Origin: Ramlibacter sp.
GTDB taxonomy: Bacteria; Pseudomonadota; Gammaproteobacteria; Burkholderiales; Burkholderiaceae_C
Length of the DNA: 64,000 nucleotides
Assembly (NCBI GenBank): GCA_019635435.1
Contig: JAHBZM010000001.1
Span: 3,348,001 to 3,412,000, forward strand
Direction of reading: 5' to 3'
The first letter of the stretch is position 1, and the number at the start of each line of letters is the position of its first letter. The position numbers and the translations under genes are program-made. The notes beneath the pieces are model-generated. The model made no database searches. It worked only from the letters and a program-made list of their open reading frames with translations, and was not told where the DNA came from. Of the stretch, positions 57,622-64,000 are shown piece after piece.

Positions 57622-58915
57622 CTTCGCCATCACCGGCCTGCTGGTGCTCAGCCTGTTCCTGATCCTGGGCAGCGGCGTGTGGATCGGGCTCACGCTGTCG
57701 GGCGTGGCCTGGATCGGCATGCAGCTGTTCTCGTCGCGGCCCGCCGGTGACGCCATGGCCGTCACCATCTGGGGCAGCGCCTCGAGCTGGACGCTCACGG
57801 CCCTGCCGCTGTTCGTGTGGATGGGCGAGATCCTGTTTCGCACCCGGCTGAGCCAGGACATGTTCAAGGGCCTCGCGCCATGGATGCAGAGCCTGCCGGG
57901 CCGCCTGCTGCACACCAACGTGGTGGGCTGCACCATCTTTGCCGCGGTGTCCGGCTCCAGCGCCGCCACCTGCGCCACCATCGGCAAGATGTCGCTGCCC
58001 GAGCTCACCAAGCGCGGCTACCCCGAGCACATGATCGTGGGCACCCTGGCCGGCGCCAGCACGCTGGGCCTGCTGATCCCTCCGTCCATCATCATGATCG
58101 TCTACGGCGTGAGCGCCGAGGTCTCGATCGCGCGGCTGTTCATTGCCGGCGTGCTGCCGGGGGTGCTGCTGGCCACGCTGTTCTCGGGCTACATCGCGCT
58201 GTGGGCACTGGCCAACCCCGGGCGCATCCCGGCGGCCGACACGCGCATGAGCTTCATGCAAAAGCTCGCCGAGTCGCGCAGCCTGATCCCGGTGGTGACG
58301 CTGATCGCGGCCGTGCTGGGCTCCATCTACACCGGCGTGGCCACGGCCACCGAGGCCGCGGCCGTGGGCGTGGTGGGCTCGCTCATCATCTCCGGCGTGC
58401 AGGGCTCGATGAACTGGCAGACCTTCAAGGACTCGCTCATGGGCGCCACGCGGCTGTACTGCATGATCGCGCTGATCCTGTCGGGCGCGGCCTTCCTCAC
58501 GCTCAGCATGGGCTACATCGGGCTGCCCCGGCACCTGGCCGAGTGGATCGCCACGCTGGGCCTGAGCCAGGCCCAGCTGATCGCCGCGCTCGCGGTGTTC
58601 TTCATCGTGCTGGGCTGCTTTCTGGACGGCATCTCGATGGTAGTGCTGACCATGGGCGTGATCATGCCCACGGTGCAGAAGGCCGGCATCGACCCGATCT
58701 GGTTCGGGATCTTCGTGGTGCTGGTGGTCGAGATGGCGCAGATCACGCCGCCCGTGGGCTTCAACCTGTTCGTGCTGCAGGGCATGACGGGCCGCGAGCT
58801 GACCTGGATCGCCAAGGTCACCATCCCGATGTTCCTGCTGATGTGCGTGGCCATTGCGCTGATCTATGCCTTTCCGGGCATCGTGACCTGGCTGCCGCAG
58901 CAGATGATGAACTAG
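57614..58915 (+). CDS. TRAP transporter large permease (DctM2)
   Basis: A 433-residue 12-TM permease, strongly similar to DctM1 over its whole length (ILGSGVWIGLTLSGVAWIGM; FAAVSGSSAATCATIG; GLLIPPSIIMIVYGVSAEVSIA; FLDGISMVVLTMGVIMP). The start at 57614 overlaps dctQ2 by 8 bases. It forms a second TRAP unit with DctP3 and DctQ2. Confidence 0.95.
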   Translation: MSDFAITGLLVLSLFLILGSGVWIGLTLSGVAWIGMQLFSSRPAGDAMAVTIWGSASSWTLTALPLFVWMGEILFRTRLSQDMFKGLAPWMQSLPGRLLHTNVVGCTIFAAVSGSSAATCATIGKMSLPELTKRGYPEHMIVGTLAGASTLGLLIPPSIIMIVYGVSAEVSIARLFIAGVLPGVLLATLFSGYIALWALANPGRIPAADTRMSFMQKLAESRSLIPVVTLIAAVLGSIYTGVATATEAAAVGVVGSLIISGVQGSMNWQTFKDSLMGATRLYCMIALILSGAAFLTLSMGYIGLPRHLAEWIATLGLSQAQLIAALAVFFIVLGCFLDGISMVVLTMGVIMPTVQKAGIDPIWFGIFVVLVVEMAQITPPVGFNLFVLQGMTGRELTWIAKVTIPMFLLMCVAIALIYAFPGIVTWLPQQMMN

Positions 58916-58936
58916 CGCGCAGGGAGGCCGTCCGCC

Positions 58937-59323
58937 ATGCTCAACGTCCTTGCCATCTGCGTCGGCGCGAGCGTCGGCGCGCTGGGCCGCTGGGGCCTGG
59001 GCCTGTGGCTCAACCCCGGCGCCCTGCTGCCCTGGGGCACGCTCGCGGCCAACCTGCTGGGGGCCTACCTGATCGGCGTGTGCGTGGCCGTGTTCCAGGC
59101 CCTGCCCCACCTCGACCCCGCCTGGCGGCTGGCGCTGGTGACCGGCCTGCTGGGTGCGCTGACCACCTTTTCATCGTTCAGCGCCGAAGTCGTGGGCATG
59201 CTGATGCAGCAGCGCTACGCACTGGCCGGGCTGACCGCGCTGCTGCACCTGGCTGGCTCGCTCGCGCTCACGCTGCTGGGCCTCAAAACCACCCTGTGGC
59301 TAATCGCGGCCCGGGTGGCCTGA
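58937..59323 (+). CDS. crcB: Fluoride ion channel CrcB/Fluc
   Basis: A 128-residue four-TM protein: VGASVGALGRWGLGLWL, WGTLAANLLGAYLIGVCVAVF, then the pore signature GALTTFSSFSAEVV (conserved Thr and Phe) and a last helix. It exports fluoride as a dual-topology dimer. A GGGAGG site precedes the ATG, 21 bp after dctM2, so it is read from the TRAP transcript. No fluoride riboswitch fits in this gap. Confidence 0.93.
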   Translation: MLNVLAICVGASVGALGRWGLGLWLNPGALLPWGTLAANLLGAYLIGVCVAVFQALPHLDPAWRLALVTGLLGALTTFSSFSAEVVGMLMQQRYALAGLTALLHLAGSLALTLLGLKTTLWLIAARVA

Positions 59324-59389
59324 GGCACCGAAGGTTAACTTTCCGGCTATTCGGAGAGTGGGCAGGCTCTGGCAGAATTCCGCCACACC

Positions 59390-59803
59390 ATGAAACACCT
59401 GCTGCTGGCCCTGCTGCTGTTCGCCTGCCGTTTCGGCCACGCCGAGGAGTACTGGTTCACCGTCATGGGCGACAAGGCCAACCCCGCCGTCAACACCATC
59501 GAGGTCAACCCCGTTCCCCTGGACGGTGATGGCCTGATGCGGACCATGCGGGTGCGGGTGAGCCGCTCCACCCTGCGCAAGAGCTGGGACGGCATCCCCT
59601 ACCGCTCTTATGAGTCCACCGTGCTGTTTGACTGCCTCCAGAAAAAGGCACAGTACCTCTCGCTGGTGTTCTACCTGCAGCCGGCCTGGCAGGGGCCCTC
59701 GCACCAGACCTCGGTCTTCACCCCGGACAAGGTCCGCCCCATGCTGTTCAAGGACGTGGTGCCCAACCCGACCGAGCGCATCATCCGCGCGGCCTGCCAG
59801 TAA
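59390..59803 (+). CDS. Small secreted protein, surface-adhesin E-like
   Basis: A 137-residue exported protein. The signal peptide is MKHLLLALLLFACRFGHA. The mature part is beta-rich: EEYWFTVMGDKANPAVNTIEVNPVPL, RTMRVRVSRSTLRKSWDGIPYRSYESTVLFDCLQKKAQYLSLVFYLQPAW, and a late Cys in IIRAACQ that can pair with the Cys in LFDC. The pattern resembles surface-adhesin E / DUF-type lipocalin-like small proteins. Function unknown. It may be lipid-modified only if the early Cys (FACRF) acts as a lipobox, which is a weak match. Confidence 0.7.
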   Translation: MKHLLLALLLFACRFGHAEEYWFTVMGDKANPAVNTIEVNPVPLDGDGLMRTMRVRVSRSTLRKSWDGIPYRSYESTVLFDCLQKKAQYLSLVFYLQPAWQGPSHQTSVFTPDKVRPMLFKDVVPNPTERIIRAACQ

Positions 59804-59846
59804 GCCAGTCTGAGCCGGTTTGCCCGCCGGCTGCCGCGCATGGCAG

Positions 59847-59896
59847 TTGCTATGTTTTCAATAGCAGCAAGTGGCCGTGGAGCCTGGACTCCAGCC
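59847..59896 (+). repeat. Dispersed element, copy E
   Basis: It reads TTGCTATGTTTTCAATAGCA, then AAGTGGCCGTGGAG, then CCTGGACTCCAGCC. It lies between the small secreted protein (stop at 59803) and the convergent XdhC gene (stop at 59917), in sense orientation with the former. Confidence 0.85.
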
Positions 59897-59916
59897 CGAT
59901 TTGCCGCATATTCGCC

Positions 59917-60987
59917 TCATGAACGGGTGCGCGGCACCCCGCACACCAGCACCCCCGGATCATTGGCCGGCACCGCGCGGTCGTTCTTGGCCTGGCCCAC
60001 GTCCATGTCGCGCGGCAGGGTCACGCCGTTCTTCACGGCGAGGATCTCGGCCATCACGCTGACGGCGATCTCGGGCGGCGTCTTGCTGCCGATGTAGATG
60101 CCAATGGGCCCGCGCAGGCGCTTGAGGCTGTCATCGGTCTGCTCGAAGTGCTCGATCATGCGCTGGTGGCGCAGGTCGTTGTTGCGGCGGCTGCCGATGG
60201 CGCCGACGTAGAAGGCGTCGGTCTTCAGCGCCTCCAGCAGCGCGAGGTCGTCGAGCTTGGGGTCGTGCGTGAGGGCCACCACGCAGCTGCGCCGGTCGGG
60301 CCTGAAGGCGGTGACCACGTCGTCGGGCATGTCGGCCACCACCGTGGCGCCGGCCACGCTCCAGGCGCCGCGGTATTCCTCGCGCGGGTCGCACACCGTC
60401 ACCGCAAAGCCGCTGAACAGGGCCATGGTGGCGAGGTATTCGGTGAGCTGGCCCGCGCCGATCAGCAGCATGCGGTATTCGGGGCCAAAGGTGTTGACCA
60501 GTTGGGCATCGGTCAGGCTCAGCTCCTCGGGCGCCGTGGCTTCGTCCAGCGTGGCCAGGCCGTCGCTGAGCCGCACGCTGCGCCGCATCAGGGTGCCGGC
60601 CTCCAGGCGGGTCACCAGTTCGGCCAGGCTGGCCGCGTCGGGGTCGTATTCGAGCAGCAGTTCCAGCGTGCCACCACAAGGCAGACCAAACTGGTGAGCC
60701 TCGTCGGCCGTGATGCCGTACTTCACAAAGCCCGGCGCACCCGAGGGAATCTGCTTGTCGTCGCCCTTGCCGGAATAGGCCTGGGTGAAGCGGTAAATCA
60801 GGTCGTCCTCAATGCAACCGCCCGACACCGAGCCCACCACCGCGCCGTCCTCGCACAGCGCCATGATGGAGCCGATGGGCCGGGGCGAGCTGCCCCAGGT
60901 CCGCACCACCGTGGCCAGCAACGCACGCCGGCCGGCCGCGCGCCAGTCGCGCAGCGTGCGCAGCACCATCACATCCAGGTTTTCCAT
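59917..60987 (-). CDS. XdhC/CoxI-family molybdenum cofactor maturation protein
   Basis: A 356-residue XdhC-family protein. The N-terminal XdhC/CoxI domain has LATVVRTWGSSPRPIGSIMAL, GSVSGGCIEDDLI and FGLPCGGTLELLLE. The C-terminal Rossmann domain has MLLIGAGQLTEYLATMALFSGFAVTVCDPREEY and DPKLDDLALLEALKTDAFYVGAIGSRRNN. It inserts or protects the sulfurated molybdenum cofactor for xanthine-dehydrogenase-family enzymes, here together with the CoxG, CoxE and CoxD genes. AGGAGG precedes the ATG. Confidence 0.92.
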   Translation of the reverse strand: MENLDVMVLRTLRDWRAAGRRALLATVVRTWGSSPRPIGSIMALCEDGAVVGSVSGGCIEDDLIYRFTQAYSGKGDDKQIPSGAPGFVKYGITADEAHQFGLPCGGTLELLLEYDPDAASLAELVTRLEAGTLMRRSVRLSDGLATLDEATAPEELSLTDAQLVNTFGPEYRMLLIGAGQLTEYLATMALFSGFAVTVCDPREEYRGAWSVAGATVVADMPDDVVTAFRPDRRSCVVALTHDPKLDDLALLEALKTDAFYVGAIGSRRNNDLRHQRMIEHFEQTDDSLKRLRGPIGIYIGSKTPPEIAVSVMAEILAVKNGVTLPRDMDVGQAKNDRAVPANDPGVLVCGVPRTRS

Positions 60988-61021
60988 GAACAGCCTCCTT
61001 TGCCGGTGGCGCCCCCGCGCC

Positions 61022-61606
61022 TCAGCGCAGCAGCCAGATGGCGGCCAGCACCACCACGGCGCCCGCCACCCAGACCCAGGCCGGCACCTTGCCAGCCGGG
61101 GCCGATGGCGCCGGTGCTGGCGCGGCCAGTGCGGCCGCGGCGGCATACGCCTGCGGATGCTGGCGCTGCATCTCGTCGTCAAAGCGCTTGAAAAAATCTT
61201 CGGCCATGGACTTGGCCACACCGTCGATCAGGCGCTGGCCCAGCTGCGCGATCTTGCCGCCCACCGATGCATGCACGGTGTAGCTGAGCTCGCAGCCGCT
61301 GCCTTCGGCCGCGGGCTTGAGCGTGACGGCCGAGTTGCCCTTGCCAAAGCCGGCCGCGCCGCCCTGCCCGTCAAAGGTGATGGTGTAACTGTTGGGCGGG
61401 TTGATCTCGCTGAGCGTGATCTTGCCGTTGAACTTGGCGGCCACGGGGCCGATCTTGACCGCCACGCCCACGGCGTACTGGTTCTCGCCGGTGGCCTCGA
61501 CCTTGTCGCAGCCGGGGATGCAGATCTTGAGCACCTCGGGGTTGTTCAGCGCATCCCAGGCCTGTTGTTGGGTGACCGCGAGTGCGCGGTTGCCTTGCAT
61601 GTCCAT
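61022..61606 (-). CDS. coxG: CoxG-like SRPBCC protein with C-terminal TM anchor
   Basis: A 194-residue protein. The SRPBCC (START-like) domain has AWDALNNPEVLKICIPGCDKVEATGENQYAVGVAVKIGPVAAKFNGKITLSEINPPNSYTITFDGQG, which is the CoxG pattern. An Ala/Pro linker leads to a C-terminal TM helix (VPAWVWVAGAVVVLAAIWLL). CoxG helps assemble or anchor CO-dehydrogenase-type molybdenum enzymes at the membrane. It lies 34 bp upstream of the XdhC gene, same strand. Confidence 0.9.
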   Translation of the reverse strand: MDMQGNRALAVTQQQAWDALNNPEVLKICIPGCDKVEATGENQYAVGVAVKIGPVAAKFNGKITLSEINPPNSYTITFDGQGGAAGFGKGNSAVTLKPAAEGSGCELSYTVHASVGGKIAQLGQRLIDGVAKSMAEDFFKRFDDEMQRQHPQAYAAAAALAAPAPAPSAPAGKVPAWVWVAGAVVVLAAIWLLR

Positions 61607-61636
61607 TGGGTTTCCCTCTTTCTGAGTTGTGTGGGT

Positions 61637-62827
61637 CTACTGTTTCATCAGAGCCGCGAGACTGGCGGCCAGTTCCCCGAGCTTGCTGATGTTGTGCACC
61701 GCGAGCATGCCGTGCGCGTGGCGGTGCAGCACGGCGGCGCCGCGCGCCAGCGGCTGGTAGCCGTCAAAGCGCAGCAGCGGGTTGAGCCAGAGCAGGCGCC
61801 GGCTGTGCTGGCGCAGCCAGCGCAGTTCGCTGTCCAACGCCCCGGGCTCGCCCGTGTCCAGCCCGTCGCTGATGACCAGCACCAGCGTGCGCCGGCCGAT
61901 CAGCCGTCGCGCATGGACCTGGCGCAGCGTGGCCAGCGAGTCGCCCAGCCGCGTGCCGCCGGCAAAGTCGTCAATCAGCGCGCTGGCCGCGCCCAGCATG
62001 GCGTCGGTGTCGCCCAGGCGGAACGCCGGGGTCAGGTCGCTCAGGTGGGTGCCAAAGGCAAACACGTCGCGGCGCAGGCCCGGCACATCGCGCGTGGCGG
62101 CGTGCAGGAAGGCCAGCAGCAGGCGCGCGTAGCGCTCCATCGAGCCCGACACGTCCACCAGCACCAGCAGCGGCAATGGCTGCGAGCGGCGCTGCAGGCG
62201 GGGCAGCTGCATGATCTCGCCGCCGGTCCGCGCCGCCTCGTGCAGGGCGCCGCTCCAGTGCAGGCGGCCGCCGCGCACACCCGGTCGGGTGCGGCGTGTT
62301 GCCATTTGCGGAATGGGCAGGGCCACGTCGCGTGCCAGCTGCGCCACCAGGTGGTATTCGGTGGCGCTCAGCGCGCTGAAGTCGGCGTGCTTGAGGCGCT
62401 GCAGGTCACTGGCCGTCATGGCGGCGTCAAAGTCGATCTTGTCGTCTTCCTTTTTGGGCAGGCCCTGCGGACCCGCGGCCCGGGCCGGCGCCAGCGCCTC
62501 GCGCACCCGCGGCCGGCGCCGGCTCGGCTCGGCCTTGCCTTCGGCGCTGGGCAGCAACTGGGCCAGCAGCTTGTTGGCCATTTCGGGGTTGCGGAAGTAG
62601 ATGTCGAACAGCTCGCGAAACACCATGCGGTCCTGCTCGCGGCTGACCATCACGGCTTCCATCGCGGCGCTCAGGTCGGGCTTGCTGGCCACGCCCACCA
62701 GCATGGCGGCCTGCTGGGCCAGTGCGATGCGCGCGCTGTCCATGCGCACCCCGGCGCGGCGCAGGGCGCGGCCAAAGCCGGTGATGTTGTGGGCCAGCTT
62801 GCCGGTGCGGGCGTCACCTAGTTGCAT
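61637..62827 (-). CDS. coxE: CoxE-like VWA-domain protein
   Basis: A 396-residue protein of the CoxE/VWA family. The N-terminal part includes FRELFDIYFRNPEMANKLLAQLLPS; the VWA domain has the MIDAS motif VLVDVSGSMERYARLLLAFLHA near residue 224, with the later Thr in DFAGGTRLGDSL and the Asp in VLVISDGLDTGEPG. With the AAA+ protein CoxD it matures the active site of CO-dehydrogenase-type enzymes. In most genomes coxE follows coxD directly; here 702 bp of repeat DNA lie between them. Confidence 0.92.
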   Translation of the reverse strand: MQLGDARTGKLAHNITGFGRALRRAGVRMDSARIALAQQAAMLVGVASKPDLSAAMEAVMVSREQDRMVFRELFDIYFRNPEMANKLLAQLLPSAEGKAEPSRRRPRVREALAPARAAGPQGLPKKEDDKIDFDAAMTASDLQRLKHADFSALSATEYHLVAQLARDVALPIPQMATRRTRPGVRGGRLHWSGALHEAARTGGEIMQLPRLQRRSQPLPLLVLVDVSGSMERYARLLLAFLHAATRDVPGLRRDVFAFGTHLSDLTPAFRLGDTDAMLGAASALIDDFAGGTRLGDSLATLRQVHARRLIGRRTLVLVISDGLDTGEPGALDSELRWLRQHSRRLLWLNPLLRFDGYQPLARGAAVLHRHAHGMLAVHNISKLGELAASLAALMKQ

Positions 62828-63529
62828 GGCGTCCTGCCTCGGGTTGGCTCGGGAAGTTGCTCGCGGGCTCGTGCCGGGCGCTGTGGGTCAGTGGCTCACA
62901 CTGCGGCGGTGGGCGCTGTGCGCCCACTTCGCTGCGATGCTCGGGCCGGGGGAGCGCCGCAGAACTCGCTACGTGCGCTGCGCGCCCTGCGCTCAAACAG
63001 CTGCGGCGAGCATGTGGACGAAGCACGCTGCGCGTGCCTCCCCCGGCCCTGCGCTTCTCGCCGCCACAGAGATCGCCCCTGCCCCACAGCGCCCGGCACG
63101 AGCCGATGCACATGGTGGCACGCCGACAGTGGCGCGCCACAAATGCCTGTGCAAAGCGACGCGCGCGGGCACAGCGGCCGGGGTGCGCCTCTGGCGCGCC
63201 GAGCAGCGCAGGGGGGCGTGTCGGCGCGCGCCAGCGCGCTTTGTGAACTGACTCGCTGCGGCTGTTTGAGCGAAGTGAAGCGAAGCGCAACGCAGCGAGT
63301 TCCGCAGCGCGACCGCCCCCCGAGCAGCGCAGGGAAGTCGCCTCAGAGCCGCCGGGCCGCCCCAAGGCGACGATGGCCCCCTCGGGGGGCAGCGACCCGC
63401 GCAGCGGTGGAGCGTGGGGGCTCTCAGCCGACCGCTCCAGTGAAGCGCCCCGGCCGCTGTGCCCGCGCGCGTCGCTTGGCCGCGCGGACGCGGTCGCAAC
63501 ACACACGCGGGACGCACACCCTCTCCACA
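62828..63529. repeat. 702-bp gene-free stretch of stacked GC-rich palindromic repeats
   Basis: No coding capacity with family features on either strand. The region contains a 22-bp perfect inverted repeat (62866-62887 with 63083-63104). It also holds two inverted copies of a module of about 58 bp around CAAACAGCTGCGGCGAG (62954-63011) and GCTGCGGCTGTTTGAGCG (63251-63310). Near 63360-63425 there is a CCCCCTCGGGGGG palindrome followed by a GCAGCGGTGGAGCGTGGGGGCTC tail. From general knowledge, similar stacked palindromes are common between genes in Comamonadaceae. Confidence 0.75.
62866..63104. repeat. 22-bp perfect inverted repeat enclosing about 195 bp
   Basis: GGCTCGTGCCGGGCGCTGTG followed by GG at 62866-62887 is the exact complement of the sequence at 63083-63104. 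Each arm is followed inward by GC-rich sequence with shared pieces such as GGGCCGGGGGAG, so the two arms look like the ends of inverted repeat copies rather than an insertion sequence; no transposase frame lies between. Confidence 0.8.
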
Positions 63530-64000
63530 TCACGCGGCCTCTTCTTCCGGCTTCAACAGCTCAGCCGCAAAGTCCCGCGTCAACGCCGCCACGTCCTCGC
63601 GCTGCTTGAACAGGATGCCCGCCGTGTCGCTGACCACCTCGGGGTCCACCACCAGGGTGTCCAGCGCCACCAGCGCCTTGGCCCATTCCACGCTCTCGGC
63701 GATGCCGGGCGCGCGCTGGAACGCGTTGGCAAAGGGCTGGCTGCGCAAGCGCCCCACGAACTGCGCCACCTGCTGCGCCAGCGCGGCGCTGGCGCCCGGC
63801 ACCTGGGCCTGCACGATGGCCAGCTCGCGCTCGCGCTCGGGGTAGTCCAGCCAGTGGTACAGGCAGCGGCGCTTGACGGCGTCGTTCAGGTCGCGCGTGC
63901 GGTTGCTGGTGAGGATGGTCACGGGCGTGGCCACCGCGCGGATGGTGCCGATCTCGGGGATGCTCACCTGGTACTCGCCCAGGTACTCGAGCAAAAAGGC
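63530..64000 (-). CDS. coxD: CoxD-like MoxR AAA+ ATPase, C-terminal part (cut by window end)
   Basis: The last 156 residues of a MoxR-family AAA+ protein; the frame is open to the window edge. Visible are the late AAA+ elements: TPVTILTSNRTRDLNDAVKRRCLYHWLDYP, which contains sensor 1 (TSN) and the arginine-finger region (RRCLYHWLDYP), and a C-terminal helical lid. The RRCLYHWLDYP form is typical of CoxD. It remodels CO-dehydrogenase-type enzymes with CoxE. The Walker motifs lie outside the window. Confidence 0.9.
   Translation of the reverse strand, partial: AFLLEYLGEYQVSIPEIGTIRAVATPVTILTSNRTRDLNDAVKRRCLYHWLDYPERERELAIVQAQVPGASAALAQQVAQFVGRLRSQPFANAFQRAPGIAESVEWAKALVALDTLVVDPEVVSDTAGILFKQREDVAALTRDFAAELLKPEEEAA

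Noticed and set aside
58916..58936. Fluoride riboswitch ahead of crcB
   Set aside because: The 21-bp gap after dctM2 is too short for a crcB aptamer.
62814..63533. Open frames on both strands inside the coxD-coxE gap
   Set aside because: They are made of repeat palindromes, with low-complexity Arg/Ala/Ser composition and no ribosome binding site or homology features.
1..64000. CRISPR array, rRNA operon, tRNA genes, prophage or insertion sequence
   Set aside because: No regularly spaced repeats, no tRNA-like cloverleaf apart from the tmRNA ends, no rRNA sequence and no transposase, integrase or phage structural genes were seen.

Overview
The window is GC-rich chromosomal DNA from a betaproteobacterium, most likely of the family Comamonadaceae (Burkholderiales). 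The evidence is the tmRNA tag ANDERFALAA, the gene order serC-pheA-tyrA-aroA/cmk-rpsA-ihfB-lapA-lapB-heptose kinase-hldD, an in-frame aroA-cmk fusion, the glnA-(secreted protein)-ntrB-ntrC block, several TRAP transporters and a cox-type maturation cluster. No rRNA, tRNA, prophage, insertion sequence or CRISPR array was found; the only RNA gene is ssrA (tmRNA).

Layout. 1-4.7 kb: end of an O-acetylhomoserine sulfhydrylase, an alpha/beta hydrolase, an NTF2-like protein, a large CoA hydrolase/transferase and a methyltransferase. 4.7-6.9 kb: a lower-GC accessory island of four small same-strand genes (one SUKH/SMI1-like) separated by 78-96 bp spacers. 7-15.3 kb: cytochrome P450, small membrane proteins, YihY, an FAD-linked oxidase, a chromosomal ccdAB pair, thyA-folA and xth. 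15.3-20.2 kb: nitrogen regulation (ntrC, ntrB, glnA with a sigma-54 promoter and NtrC-like sites). 20.2-27 kb: mixed metabolic and envelope genes. 27-29.7 kb: ssrA, gph, ubiG and an OmpA-family protein. 29.8-43.4 kb: gyrA, then serine/aromatic synthesis, rpsA, ihfB and LPS assembly/heptose genes. 43.5-44.8 kb: a ComEA-like protein with a long Lys/Ala tail and a DinB-family protein. 44.7-58.9 kb: a catabolic locus with 5-oxoprolinase, GST, three TRAP binding proteins, two TRAP permease pairs, a D-glutamate cyclase-like protein, a LysR regulator and an Asp/Glu racemase. 58.9-64 kb: crcB, a small secreted protein, then XdhC-CoxG-CoxE and a partial CoxD, with CoxE and CoxD separated by about 700 bp of palindromic repeats.

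Two systems stand out. First, an approximately 50-bp two-palindrome repeat occurs at least seven times. All copies are in the sense orientation of the gene they follow or enter. Five follow stop codons. One is in frame inside the P450, and one encodes the signal-peptide core and cleavage site of a polysaccharide deacetylase. Second, the racemase, D-glutamate cyclase-like protein, 5-oxoprolinase and TRAP genes look like one pathway for taking up and using 5-oxoproline and/or D-glutamate. Other points are a CcdB whose gyrase-poisoning C-terminus is replaced and a possible integron-cassette-like island.

Coordinates and reading frames were read by hand. Function calls rest on recognised motifs and gene order; no database search was run.
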